From contig JANQNV010000323.1 in assembly GCA_028279425.1 (NCBI GenBank), positions 1-64,000 of the forward strand: a stretch of 64,000 bases of DNA, given 5' to 3'. Shown one piece after another: positions 23,363-33,291 of the stretch. This DNA is from Longimicrobiales bacterium (GTDB taxonomy: Bacteria > Gemmatimonadota > Gemmatimonadetes > Longimicrobiales > Gaopeijiaceae). The stretch's first letter is position 1; each line of letters starts with the position of its first letter. The notes under the pieces were generated by a model. The model was not told the origin of the DNA, did not search any database, and saw nothing but the letters and a program-made list of their open reading frames with translations. The translations under genes and the position numbers were made by a program.

Positions 23363-25554
23363 TTAGAAGCTGATCCACACTCCCCCGTTGAATGCTCGGC
23401 CCTCGAGTGGGGCCCACACGTCGGTGATCCATCGGCCATCGGCCGTCCGCGACGATCGCAGCAGCGGGTCGAACCCCGTCTGGCGGGTGTCGAGGACGTT
23501 TTCGGCGTTGAGGAAGACCCGGAAGCGGCCGAGCCGCCTGTCGATCAGGAAGCCGACGATGAAGTGGTTCTCCGACACGTCCCGGAAGGGGTCGTCGTCG
23601 AGTTCCTGTCGGCCGGTGTAGTACGTCTCGAGTCCGATTCTGCCCCAGCCCTCCCTCTCGTAGGCGCCCACGATCCCCACCGAATGGCGTGGTGTCAGGG
23701 GGACCTCGCGTCGACCGCCACCCTCGGATCCGGCTCGGTCGAACGCAGGAAGGCGTGGGAGCCGATCAAACGCCAGGGGCCGGTGCGCAGGGCTGCGAAC
23801 ACCTCGGTGCCCCAGGTTTCGACTGACCCCTGCGGAGCGTTCCGGATCGTGAGGGTACCGTCCGGTTCTCGGACCGTCTGCAACGGATCGTCGATGACCG
23901 AGCCGAAGGCGCTCGCGTTGAACTCGACGGGCCCGAAGGCGCGGCCGACGTCGACCATCGCACTCCGGGCGCGCTCTTCGAGCCAGGCGTCGGGCTCGTT
24001 CAATCGCCCGATGCCCACTGCTTCGACTTCTTCCGTGAAGGGTGTCGGCGCGAAGAAGCCGGTGCCCGCCGAGAGGCGTGTGGTCCACTCCGACACGCGG
24101 GCCAGCGCCGAAACCCGCGGGCTCAAGACGCCGCCGAAACGGCTGTGATCGTCGTATCTCAGACTCGCCGCGACGGTCAGCCATTCGACGAGGTCGACCT
24201 CGTCCTGGGCGAAGATCGCGGGCACCGTGTACTCGAAGTCGAATGCCCCGTACTGGTCGTGCGCATAGGCGTCGTGCTGCAGAGCCACGCCGCGCACCCA
24301 GAGGTGGCGCCCGTCCTGTCCGGAAAGCGCCACCTCGGCGAAGCCCGTGCGATGTTCGTCCTCCTCGCGTCGGTCGCCGAAGCGGTGTTCGTGCCTCTGA
24401 ACCGCCCCGGAGGCCCGGGCCGTCAGGACGCGAGCCGCCGAGAAGACTTTCCGCATGCTCAGTCCGGTGTCGATTCGCCTCGTTTCGAGCGCCTCCGCAT
24501 GGGGTGAACCATCGGGGGCCACCTGTCCGGGCAGCGTCCCGCCCGTGCGGTTTTCCCCCATCCCGCCGACGGTGAAGACTGCCGAACTCCCCTCTCCATC
24601 GTCCCAGAACAGTCGGGGTCGAGCCGAGATGCGTTCGAAGCTCGGAACGTCGGCCCAGGCGTCGTCGTTCACGTCGGTGTAGTCCTGGCGGTGCGCGCTC
24701 GCGAGCAGCGTGTAGCCCCACCGGTCGCCGAGTGCGTCGGCGAGCCAGCCGACCGCGTCGGTCCCATCGAGGGTGGACTGGTTGACGAGCAGTTCTCGGG
24801 CCTCGTCAGGCCGGCGCGAAATGAGATTGACCACGCCGCCCAGTGCCGTCGGCCCGTACAGCGCAGAGGCGGCACCCTTGATGACCTCGACGCGGGCGAG
24901 GTCCATCGGTGGCACCTGCAGAGGTCCCAGGGCCCCGGCCTGTCCTCCATACAGGGGCATGCCATCGGTGAGGATCTGCGTGTAGCGCCCGCGGAGGCCC
25001 TGGATGCGCACGCTGGCGCCGCCCAGCGAGGGAGCGGTGGGTTGCACCCGGAGCCCCGCGGTTTCATTGAGCAGCATGCCGATGTCGCCCGGGGTCATGA
25101 GCAGCTTCTCTTCGATCTCCTCGCGGGAGACCGCTTCGATGCGAATCGGCTCCTCTTCGATGCGCCGCTCGGTGCGACCGGAGGTGACGACGATGCCCTC
25201 GGTTTCGAGCGCCTCCTGCACGAGCTCGATCGTGACGGTGGTATCGGTTGCGGCCTCGAGCACGAAGACGGTTCGGGTCGGGGCGAATCCAATGCGTTCC
25301 GTGCCGATCGACCAGGTCCCCGCCGGCAACCTGAAGCGCGCGAGGCCGTCCGTATCGGTGATGCCGCTCGTAACCCGTGTCCCCGAGGGTTGGTCGACGG
25401 TGACCACGACGCCGTCCACGGGCCCGGACGTACTCGCCGCGCGAATCGTGACCGCGGCCGTGGGGCCCGGCTCCTGACCTTGGAGCGCTCCGGAAGCCAG
25501 TGTGACGAGCACGAGTTGGAGCAGGCAGAGGTGACGCGAGACGCGAGAGTTCAT
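23363..25554 (-). pseudogene. TonB-dependent receptor interrupted by a frameshift
   Basis: Two overlapping frames together encode a full receptor of about 730 residues. Frame one runs from 25554 to a TGA at 23695 and covers signal peptide, carboxypeptidase-like domain, plug (VTSGRTERRIEEEPIRIE, LRGRYTQILTDGMPLYGGQAGALG, ASALYGPTALGGVVNLISRRP) and most of the barrel. The second frame continues with PLTPRHSVGIVGAYEREG to GRAFNGGVWISF, the barrel end, stopping at 23363. One extra base in the run of five C (G on the plus strand, 23698-23702) would rejoin them. It may be a true inactivation or a homopolymer sequencing error. ATGs at 25554 and 25590 are both possible starts. Ligand unknown. Confidence 0.8.
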
Positions 25555-25687
25555 GGAGGGGGGCTCCGGCCCGTTTCGGATTGATCGCATTGCCGTACCT
25601 TCACGCTCGTACTTGTGGCGAGCACACGCCACCTCGAGGCCCGGGCGCCGGTTCCCGCGTCCTCCAGCCAGGTCACGCACGACATCA

Positions 25688-28015
25688 ATGAACGCCATGC
25701 CCAACGGGTTCTTCTCTCCGGTCGAACAACGGTTCGTACACAAGTCGGGGGTCACGGAGACCTCGACGCGGATCCCCTACATCGTCGTCGACAACTTTCC
25801 CGAACTGGGCAAGTTGACCGCCCTGCGTTTCCTGGAGTGGGTGGCCGAACACCCGGAGGGGGTCATCAGCCTCCCCACGGGAAAGACGCCCGAACACTTC
25901 ATCCGGTGGACTCGGCACCTGCTCGACGGTTGGGACTCCGACGAAGGGCGAGCGATCCGCGAGGAGCACGGGCTCGAGGTCGGCAAGAAACCCCGGCTCG
26001 ACCGACTCCACTTCGTGCAGATCGACGAGTTCTATCCCATCCGGTCGTCACAGGCCAACAGCTTTCACCACTACGTATCGGAGTTCTATATCCGGGGCTT
26101 CGGACTCGATCCCGCCCGGGCGATCCTCATCGATTGCGACGAGATCCCCTTGGCCGGGGGGAAGCACTTCTCCGAGGTGTTCCCCGACAGCAGAGTGGAT
26201 CTGTCGTTGCGATACCGTGCGGCTCAGACGGCTATGGAGCGACAACAGCAGGCCTCCATCTTCCTCATCGACGACTGGTGCACGCGGTACGAGCAGAAGA
26301 TCCGGGCCCTCGGAGGGATCGGCTTCTTTCTCGGCGGCATCGGCCCCGATGGGCACATCGCCTTCAACACCCGCGGGTCCGACCACTTCTCCACCACCCG
26401 GCTGACCGAGACGAACTTCGAGACCCAGGCCCAGGCCGCCGGCGACCTCGGGGGGATCGAGGTGTCGAAGAACCGGCTCGTGATCACCATCGGTCTCGAC
26501 ACGATCACCCACAACCGGGAGGCCGTGGCCGTGATCTTCGCGGCCGGTGAAGCGAAGGCCGGGGTGGTGAGGGACGCCCTGGAGTCCGAGCCGTCTGTGT
26601 TGTATCCGGCCACCGTCCTGCAGCGTCTGTCCCGCAGCCGGTTCTACATAACCCGGAGCGCCGGTGCGAAGCTGCACGACAGCCTGGAGGCGTACTACCG
26701 CGATGGCCCATGGACCCACGAGAAGACCGAGCGGGCTGTCATCGACCTCTGCAATCAGATCGAAACGTACGGACCGAACGTGAGCCTCGAAGATCTCGAG
26801 TCCGATCCGTACTGCCGGCTGATCCCCGACGTGTCGCTCGATACGGTGAGGGCGGTGATGGACTCCATCCGAGCGAAGATCGAGCGAGGACTGCGGCTGG
26901 AGGAGGATCAGACCTTCTACCACACCGGACCGCATCACGACGACATCCAACTGGGGCTGCAGCCCCACATCAATCGCACCCTGCGTGGCACGACCAACCG
27001 TTCGCTGTTTTCGGTGTTGACGTCGGGGTTCACCGCTGTGACCAACGGCTTCATCATGCAGACGCTGGCCTCCACTCGTCGCCTTCTCGACGCGGGCCGA
27101 ATCGAAATGGTGGAGTACCCCAACTTCTTCGAGTCGGGGTACCGCCTGAAGTGGGACAAGGACGTGTACCACTTCCTCATGCATGTGGCGTCGGAGAATC
27201 CCGCAGGCCGGGAGCGAGGCCTCTGCCACCGGGTGGTACGCGCGATCGTCGAGATCTGGCAGGTTCAGAGCAAGGTCGAACTCCGGAGCGCCATCGACGA
27301 CATCGTGGCCGAGATCTCGGCGAGCTACGACGGCCAGAAGAACTCGCCCCGGATTCAGAAGCTCAAGGGCATGGTACGCGAGTTCGAGGAGGAACTCGTC
27401 TGGGCCCATTCCGGCGTGCAGGTGAAGAATGTGCGCCACCTTCGGCTCGGCTTCTACACCGGCGACCTGTTCACGGAAGAACCGAGCCGGGCCCGCGACG
27501 TGAGGCCCATCCTCGAGGAGTTCCGGAGGGAGCAGCCCACGGTCATCAGCCTGGCCCTCGACCCTGAGGGGAGTGGCCCTGATACCCACTACAAGGTGCT
27601 CCAGGCCATCGCCGATGCGGTGCGGCTGTGGAGGGAGGAGGCCGACCTCACGCACCTCCGTATCTGGGGATACCGCAACGTCTGGTTTCGATTCGCACCA
27701 AGCGACGCCAATGTGATCGTGCCGGTGAGCCTGAACGCCATGGACGTACTCGACAAGTCGTTCAGCGACTGCTATCTGAGCCAGGTCGAAGCCCCGTTTC
27801 CGAGCTACGAGCACGACGGCAAGTTCAGTACGCTGGCCAAGCGGATCTGGGTCGAGCAACTCCAGACGATCCAGTCACTCCTGGGCAAGGAGTTCTTCTA
27901 CGCCAGCGAAAACGCCCGCATTCGCGCGAGTCACGGGCTCATCTTCTTCAAGGAGATGAACGTCGACGAGTTTCTCAGCCAGGCGCGCGAGTTGGAGAAG
28001 GCGACCGAGGGTTGA
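25688..28015 (+). CDS. glucosamine-6-phosphate deaminase (NagB)-like protein fused to a PIG-L/LmbE deacetylase-like domain
   Basis: A 775-residue soluble protein. Residues about 20-345 are NagB-like: SLPTGKTP (61-68), QIDEFYP (111-117) and the near-canonical GGIGPDGHIAFN (216-227). Residues about 405-700 carry the zinc-deacetylase motif GPHHDDIQLG (414-423), as in PIG-L/LmbE/MshB enzymes. Similar fusions are known, mainly in Bacteroidota. The likely role is amino-sugar metabolism, combining N-deacetylation with deamination/isomerisation, but the order and substrate are unproven. The ATG at 25688 was chosen; 25697 is an alternative. It is divergent from the frameshifted receptor gene and precedes the cytochrome gene by five bases. 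Confidence 0.88.
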   Translation: MNAMPNGFFSPVEQRFVHKSGVTETSTRIPYIVVDNFPELGKLTALRFLEWVAEHPEGVISLPTGKTPEHFIRWTRHLLDGWDSDEGRAIREEHGLEVGKKPRLDRLHFVQIDEFYPIRSSQANSFHHYVSEFYIRGFGLDPARAILIDCDEIPLAGGKHFSEVFPDSRVDLSLRYRAAQTAMERQQQASIFLIDDWCTRYEQKIRALGGIGFFLGGIGPDGHIAFNTRGSDHFSTTRLTETNFETQAQAAGDLGGIEVSKNRLVITIGLDTITHNREAVAVIFAAGEAKAGVVRDALESEPSVLYPATVLQRLSRSRFYITRSAGAKLHDSLEAYYRDGPWTHEKTERAVIDLCNQIETYGPNVSLEDLESDPYCRLIPDVSLDTVRAVMDSIRAKIERGLRLEEDQTFYHTGPHHDDIQLGLQPHINRTLRGTTNRSLFSVLTSGFTAVTNGFIMQTLASTRRLLDAGRIEMVEYPNFFESGYRLKWDKDVYHFLMHVASENPAGRERGLCHRVVRAIVEIWQVQSKVELRSAIDDIVAEISASYDGQKNSPRIQKLKGMVREFEEELVWAHSGVQVKNVRHLRLGFYTGDLFTEEPSRARDVRPILEEFRREQPTVISLALDPEGSGPDTHYKVLQAIADAVRLWREEADLTHLRIWGYRNVWFRFAPSDANVIVPVSLNAMDVLDKSFSDCYLSQVEAPFPSYEHDGKFSTLAKRIWVEQLQTIQSLLGKEFFYASENARIRASHGLIFFKEMNVDEFLSQARELEKATEG

Positions 28016-28020
28016 GTCAC

Positions 28021-28581
28021 ATGGACACCGCCCCCCGCTACGATGTCGTGTCGCGCCTCTTCCACTGGACGGTGGCCGTCCTCGTGCTCGTCACGATCCC
28101 GGTCGGGATCGCGATGACGAGCCTGGGTTTCGCCTCGATCCGCGACGCCCTCTACGTCACCCACAAGAGCCTCGGGGTCGTGATCCTCGTGCTCGTGACG
28201 TTGCGCCTGGTGTGGCGGCTCCTGCGCTCGGCTCCCGCCCTCCCCGAAGCGGTGTCGGTAGGGGAGCGCCGCGCGGCGCGCGTCGGCCACGCGCTGCTCT
28301 ACGGCCTCCTGTTGGCGATGGCCGTCACCGGGTACGCGCGTACCGCTGGGGGCGGCTTTCCCGTGGAGATTCTCGATGCGCTCGGGCTCGGACCCTTCGT
28401 CCCGGAAACGGAATCGGCCGACACCCTCTCCGTGGTGCACGCCTTCGGGGCCTGGCTCACGGTCGCGCTGATCGCCGGCCACGTGGCGATGGTCGTGCGC
28501 ACTCATCTCTGGGGAGGGGCGCGAGTACTTCGGCGGATGTGGCCTCCGATTGGCGGGGGCACCGGAGAGCAGGACGCGTAG
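28021..28581 (+). CDS. cytochrome b561-family membrane protein
   Basis: A 186-residue protein with four hydrophobic helices and histidines in the usual b561 haem positions: RLFHWTVAVLV, THKSLGVVILV, VGHALLYGLLL and VVHAFGAWLTVAL. Family members move electrons between periplasmic or quinol donors and acceptors in the inner membrane. The start lies five bases after the NagB/PIG-L stop, so the two are probably cotranscribed even though no functional link is evident. A short Gly/Asp-rich tail follows the last helix. Confidence 0.9.
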   Translation: MDTAPRYDVVSRLFHWTVAVLVLVTIPVGIAMTSLGFASIRDALYVTHKSLGVVILVLVTLRLVWRLLRSAPALPEAVSVGERRAARVGHALLYGLLLAMAVTGYARTAGGGFPVEILDALGLGPFVPETESADTLSVVHAFGAWLTVALIAGHVAMVVRTHLWGGARVLRRMWPPIGGGTGEQDA

Positions 28582-28605
28582 CAAGTACAAACCTTCAAAG
28601 GAGCA

Positions 28606-28971
28606 ATGATGATCAAACTGATCATGTGTCTACGTCGCCGTGAGGGGATGAGCCGTGACGATTTCACGGACTACTGGCAAAACAGCCACGGCCCGTTCTT
28701 CATGGAGAATGCATCCGTCATGAGGGCCAGGCGGTACGTCCAGTCTCAAACGCTGGATAGTCCACTCAATGCCGGAATGCGCGAGTCGAGAGGTCTGGCA
28801 GAAGAGTTCGACGGTGTGGCTGAAGTCTGGTTCGAAAGCGAAGAGGACCTGATGGCCGCCATGGGTTCGGCAGGTATGGCAGAGCTGGGTCCCAAGCTCG
28901 TGGCAGACGAAAACAACTTCATCGATCACTCGAGATCGTGTGCCTTCATCGTGAAGGAGGTCGAGTTCTAG
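28606..28971 (+). CDS. EthD-domain (dimeric alpha/beta barrel) protein
   Basis: This 121-residue protein matches the EthD fold: MIKLIMCLRRREGMSRDDFTDYWQNSHGPFF at the start, then EVWFESEEDLMAAM in the middle. EthD-like proteins are ferredoxin-like dimers, some linked to ether or aromatic degradation, many of unknown role. A strong ribosome-binding site (AAAGGAG) precedes the ATG. Base composition is visibly lower in GC than the flanking genes, with more A/T-ending codons, suggesting a recent acquisition. It stands between unrelated genes. Confidence 0.88.
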   Translation: MMIKLIMCLRRREGMSRDDFTDYWQNSHGPFFMENASVMRARRYVQSQTLDSPLNAGMRESRGLAEEFDGVAEVWFESEEDLMAAMGSAGMAELGPKLVADENNFIDHSRSCAFIVKEVEF

Positions 28972-29057
28972 CGAGGCTCCCTCGTAGGTGAGCCGCGAAC
29001 AATCCGGACGGCCCGGGTGTCTGCTGATTGTCCCGTCCCCCTCTCGCGCGAACTCGT

Positions 29058-31829
29058 ATGTCCCGCATCCCCCACCTTCGCGCGGTCGCTCTGGCCTCGA
29101 CCGCGCTCGCCCTCTGGGCTGCGCCGTTCGCTGGAGGCGTTCGCGCGCAGGAGTCGGAGGGGGACGCCGGCACGGTTGTCGGTCGCCCGGCACCCGTCGC
29201 GGTGCTCATGCGCTCGAACGGCGACGCGGAGGTCGACATCGACGGGCGTCTCGATGAGGCGGTCTGGGCCGAGGCGCCGGCCCTGACGGGCTTCACGCAG
29301 GGCGAACCCGTCGAAGGTATTCCCGCCGAACACGACACCGACGTCCGCATCGTCTTCACCGAAGACGCCATCCTCGTCGCGGCTCGGATGTGGGACGCCC
29401 GCCCGGAGGAGATCGGCACACAGCTCTACCGCCGCGACGGCTTCGGCGCCGCCGACTGGATCATGGTCGGGTTCGACACCGACCTCGATCGGCGCACGGG
29501 CTACGTCTTCCAGCTCAGCGCCGCCGGTGTGCAGGGCGACGAGTATCTCTTCGACGATCTCGAGTCCGATCGGGCGTGGAACGCCGTCTGGATCTCTGCC
29601 GTACAGCGCGACGAACAGGGGTGGACGGCGGAGCTGCGGATCCCCCTCTCGCAGCTTCGCTACGAGGCGGCGCCGGGGGCACAATCGTGGGGCGTGAACA
29701 TTGCTCGGCGCAGGATCGCGAACAACGAGACCTCCTACTACTCGCTGAGATCGCGCACGCAGGCAGGGGTCGTGAGCCAGTTCGGCCAGCTCGACGGCGT
29801 CGTCCTCGAGCGTCCGGTGCGTCGCATCGAAGCGCGACCCTACATCCTCTCGAGCCTCGAGCGGGCCCCCGCGGAGGCCGGGAATCCCTTCTTCGATGGG
29901 TCGGCGGGAGGGGCGCGCGTCGGGACGGACCTGCGCTTCGGCATCGGGAGTGCCTTCACCCTCGACGCCACCCTGAATCCGGACTTCGGCCAGGTCGAGT
30001 CCGATCCCGCCCAGATCAACCTCTCGGCCTTCGAACTCTTCTTTCCCGAACAACGCCCGTTCTTCGTGCAGGACGCGAATCTACTGGGCTTCGAGCTCTC
30101 TGGTCGCAACAACTCGCTCTTCTATTCGAGGCGGATCGGTCGGCGGCCTTCGGGGGGATCGCTGGCGGGAGCGGACTTCGAGGACGAGCCCACGAACGCC
30201 ACGATCCTCGGTGCGGCCAAGCTCACGGGGCGGACCTCGGGCGGACTCTCCGTGGGCGCCCTCTTCGCGGCCACCGCCGATGAACGCGGGGAGGCGTTCT
30301 TCGCCGACGACCAGAGCTTCGAGAGCTACCCGGTCGAACCTGCGGCCCAGCACGGCGTCGTGCGGGTGCAGCAGGACTTCAATGGGGGGGCATCTCAGGT
30401 CAATGCGATCGTGACTGGGATGCGCCGGGGCCTTCCGGGAGACGGCTCCTTCGATCGACTCCCCTCGAGTGCCTTCAGCGGCGGGGCCGCCTTCGAGCAC
30501 CAGTGGAACGACCGGACCTGGGCGCTTATCGGGCGGGTCGCGGGAAGCAACGTGCGAGGCGACTCGACGGCGATGATTCGCCTCCAGCGGGCGAGCAACC
30601 ACTTCTGGCAACGGCCCGATGCGACGCGAGAGGAGATGGACTCCACGGCCACGTCGATGAGCGGTGCCGAGTGGCGACTCCAGCTCGACAAGCGTCGGGG
30701 ACAGCATTGGACGGGGGGGATCTGGGCCGGGCAGGTGACCCACGGCTTCGAAATCAACGACCTCGGGTTCTCGCGAAACCGTGAGCGGCTCGACCTCGGC
30801 GCCCGAATCCAGTACCGCGAGATCCAACCGGTAGGGCCCATCCAGGAGTACGGCTTCAACCTGTGGAACTTCCACAACTGGAGCCACGAGGCGCTCGACG
30901 ATGCGGGCTCGATCGACTCGTGGCGCCGAGCGTACACGAATGGCCGCGTCAACTTCGGAGCCAACGCCACCTTTCTGAATCAGTGGGGGGTGGAGCTCGA
31001 GTCCCGCTGGGTCGGGACCCGGTACTCCCGTTCCGAGACGCGGGGCGGTCCCGTCATGGTCGACCCTGGCGAGCTCGCGTACCAGCTGCGCTTCAACAGC
31101 GACCGACGCAAGTCGATCAACGTCGAAGGGGGAATGGAATACGTCAGGGGTGACCAGGATTCGGGGAACCGCTTGTCCCTCAACGCGGGTCTGGAGCTTC
31201 GACCGACGCCGGCCGTCGAGATCCAGTTGAACCCCTCGTGGACTCAGGAGCGCGACGCGGCGCAGTACGTGACCCAGACGGGCACCCTCCCCTTCGAGCC
31301 GACCTTCGGGCGCCGCTATCTGTTCGGCGAACTCGAGCGCCGCACGCTCGCGATGGAGACGCGCGTCGACGTCACCTTCAGCCCGACGCTCACCTTCCAG
31401 CTCTTCGCGCAGCCCTTCATCTCGACCGGCGACTACCTGCAGTACCGGCAGCTGGCCGCTCCGGGGAGCTTCGCCTTCGTCGATTTCGAGCCTGGACTCG
31501 CGACCGCGGGGCCCGAGGGCCAGATCGGATGCCTCGGGGGCTCGGTTTGCCGTACGGGAGATGGCCGGCAGCACTTCGACCTCGATTTCGACGGCGTGAC
31601 CGACTGGTCGATCGCCGATCAGGACTTCAACTTCCGCTCGCTGCTGGGCAATGCCGTCCTCCGGTGGGAGTACCGCCCCGGTTCGACGATCTTCTTCGTC
31701 TGGCAGCGTCAGCAGCAGCTCGAGGTCAACATCGGTGACTTCGACGTCGGCCGGGACCTCGACGCCCTTTTCGCGGCCCCCGCCCAGAACGTCTTCATCA
31801 TCAAGTTCGACCTCTGGCTGGGGCTCTGA
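29058..31829 (+). CDS. DUF5916 outer-membrane protein with N-terminal CBM9-like domain
   Basis: The 923-residue protein has a signal peptide (ALWAAPFAGGVRAQ). A carbohydrate-binding family 9-like domain follows, opening with DIDGRLDEAVWAEAPALTGF and containing FTEDAILVAARMWD and ELRIPLSQLRY. Then comes the DUF5916 region with LDATLNPDFGQVESDPAQINLSAFELFFPEQRPFF, its hallmark. The rest is a long series of amphipathic strands ending FIIKFDLWLGL, consistent with a beta-barrel. The family is common in Bacteroidota and Gemmatimonadota and its role is unknown. The ATG at 29058 is preferred over an upstream TTG because it places the signal peptide directly at the N-terminus. Confidence 0.88.
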   Translation: MSRIPHLRAVALASTALALWAAPFAGGVRAQESEGDAGTVVGRPAPVAVLMRSNGDAEVDIDGRLDEAVWAEAPALTGFTQGEPVEGIPAEHDTDVRIVFTEDAILVAARMWDARPEEIGTQLYRRDGFGAADWIMVGFDTDLDRRTGYVFQLSAAGVQGDEYLFDDLESDRAWNAVWISAVQRDEQGWTAELRIPLSQLRYEAAPGAQSWGVNIARRRIANNETSYYSLRSRTQAGVVSQFGQLDGVVLERPVRRIEARPYILSSLERAPAEAGNPFFDGSAGGARVGTDLRFGIGSAFTLDATLNPDFGQVESDPAQINLSAFELFFPEQRPFFVQDANLLGFELSGRNNSLFYSRRIGRRPSGGSLAGADFEDEPTNATILGAAKLTGRTSGGLSVGALFAATADERGEAFFADDQSFESYPVEPAAQHGVVRVQQDFNGGASQVNAIVTGMRRGLPGDGSFDRLPSSAFSGGAAFEHQWNDRTWALIGRVAGSNVRGDSTAMIRLQRASNHFWQRPDATREEMDSTATSMSGAEWRLQLDKRRGQHWTGGIWAGQVTHGFEINDLGFSRNRERLDLGARIQYREIQPVGPIQEYGFNLWNFHNWSHEALDDAGSIDSWRRAYTNGRVNFGANATFLNQWGVELESRWVGTRYSRSETRGGPVMVDPGELAYQLRFNSDRRKSINVEGGMEYVRGDQDSGNRLSLNAGLELRPTPAVEIQLNPSWTQERDAAQYVTQTGTLPFEPTFGRRYLFGELERRTLAMETRVDVTFSPTLTFQLFAQPFISTGDYLQYRQLAAPGSFAFVDFEPGLATAGPEGQIGCLGGSVCRTGDGRQHFDLDFDGVTDWSIADQDFNFRSLLGNAVLRWEYRPGSTIFFVWQRQQQLEVNIGDFDVGRDLDALFAAPAQNVFIIKFDLWLGL

Positions 31830-31884
31830 CCTCTGTCGTATCACGCTTGGTTGCGACGATCGCGGCGCTCACGCGCACGATCAG

Positions 31885-32412
31885 CTACCCCGACAGCCGG
31901 ACGGCAAGGCCCACTTGCAGTTGCGCGATGGCGCCGTAGTCTCGCGCGCCTTCGGTCGGGAGCCCGGCAAAGGTCTCGACGATCAGCCGAGCCATCGGCT
32001 CCAGCCGCTCCCGGAGTTCCCGGCCGTACGAGATCTGCAGATGGATGCCAAAGCCCGTTCCGGGCGCGCTGGACGCTTCGATGAGCCTCAGGTAGCTGGC
32101 CCCAGCGCCGAATCGGAGGCGCCCCGCCAGCGACGCCGGCACGGACCACGTCAGCCCTCCCCGGACCCTCACGAAGTCGTGCGATCGTGTCCGGCGCGCC
32201 GAGCCGCAGGGCGGCATCTCACAGGGCGGCGTGCGAACGATGTACTCGACGCGGTCCGCGGCCTGGTCGACCGAGATCCACGGCGACACGGAGGGCGTCT
32301 CGTCCAGGGTGATGGCTAGACCGAAGCCGCTCGGCCAATCGAAACTGCTGCCTCCGCCGTGGGTGAGGCCCCAGCCGGCATCGACGAGTTGCGCGCGAAG
32401 CTCCGAGCGCAC
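31885..32412 (-). CDS. hypothetical protein, barrel-like
   Basis: A 175-residue frame with alternating hydrophobic and polar residues and several strand-like stretches (RLRFGAGASYLRLIEASS, GFGIHLQISYGRELRE, AIAQLQVGLAVRLSG), ending like a small outer-membrane barrel. No signal peptide is visible, so either the true start has been lost or the gene is a remnant. I do not recognise the family. It follows the AHSA1 gene by 29 bases on the same strand. Confidence 0.45.
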   Translation of the reverse strand: MRSELRAQLVDAGWGLTHGGGSSFDWPSGFGLAITLDETPSVSPWISVDQAADRVEYIVRTPPCEMPPCGSARRTRSHDFVRVRGGLTWSVPASLAGRLRFGAGASYLRLIEASSAPGTGFGIHLQISYGRELRERLEPMARLIVETFAGLPTEGARDYGAIAQLQVGLAVRLSG

Positions 32413-32441
32413 ATCGCTACTTCGCAGCCTATCCTACAGCA

Positions 32442-33284
32442 CTACTCCGTTGCCGGAAAGAGTGCCGCGAGCGTGGATCCGAGGGCGGTGCCGACCGCCT
32501 CGGCCCGGATCCGGGCCTCTCCGTAGAGCGAGATCCAGATGCCGAGGTGCCACGCTGGTCCTGAGCCCTCGAGTTCGACGAATGCCAGACCGTCGCCGTA
32601 GTCCGGGATGGTCGTGGCGAAGTGGCGAGGTGCGCGGTTCAGGAGAACGGCGCCTGCGAGGTCGAGCCCCCCGAGACGAAGCGTGACGGGGGCGTCGGCC
32701 GCGAGGCGGTCGGCGTCGGGCACGGCGAGACCGGCGTCGCCGAACAGCCGGTCCCACACTTCTTCACGTGTGCCCGACACCTCGTGGCGGCGCCAAACGT
32801 TCTCGCGCGGGGCACCCCAGTGATGCTCCACGTAGTGCTTCAGATTCATCAGGAAGTAGGTCCAGCCGCCGTCGACGCCGTCGTAGTAGTCGTCCCACGA
32901 CGCTTCGGGGCCGAACCCGGACTGCACCAGTCGCACGACGGTCCCGCCCTCGGCGGGCTCGAGATGGAAGTCGACCGTCATGCGTCGACCACTTCCGTGA
33001 TCCTCCACCCACCCCAACCGTCGGTGTTCGTCGAAGGCCGCCAGAGGCGCCTCGCCCTCCATTCCCGGTCCGAACGAAAGCCAGATACGGCCCGCGTCTT
33101 CGGTGCCGGTCCCCGGTGTGATCCGCGCATCGAGGGTGAACCAGCGGGCCATCTCCTTGCCGTCCGAGATGGCCTTCCAGACGGTCTCGATCGGTGCGTC
33201 GACCCGAATGGCCTTCTCGAGCGGAGGGCGGGTGTCGGTCGTGGGAGCGTCGGGCCTGGCCTGGGTCGTGTCGTCGGGAGTCAT
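32442..33284 (-). CDS. SRPBCC / AHSA1-type protein
   Basis: A 280-residue protein whose residues about 22-165 match the AHSA1 branch of the START-like SRPBCC fold: IRVDAPIETVWKAISDGKEMARWFT, RMTVDFHLEPAEGGTVVRLVQSGF and WTYFLMNLKHYVEH. The remaining 115 residues look like a second, diverged copy (PVTLRLGGLDLAG to WHLGIWISLYG). The ligand is unknown. It lies seven bases after an ArsR-type regulator, a very common pairing, so it is probably controlled by that protein. Confidence 0.85.
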   Translation of the reverse strand: MTPDDTTQARPDAPTTDTRPPLEKAIRVDAPIETVWKAISDGKEMARWFTLDARITPGTGTEDAGRIWLSFGPGMEGEAPLAAFDEHRRLGWVEDHGSGRRMTVDFHLEPAEGGTVVRLVQSGFGPEASWDDYYDGVDGGWTYFLMNLKHYVEHHWGAPRENVWRRHEVSGTREEVWDRLFGDAGLAVPDADRLAADAPVTLRLGGLDLAGAVLLNRAPRHFATTIPDYGDGLAFVELEGSGPAWHLGIWISLYGEARIRAEAVGTALGSTLAALFPATE

Positions 33285-33291
33285 GGGCGTT

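Noticed and set aside
26048-27859. A 603-residue minus-strand frame opposite the NagB/PIG-L gene
   Set aside because: The plus-strand product has clear catalytic motifs throughout, so this is an antisense frame without support.
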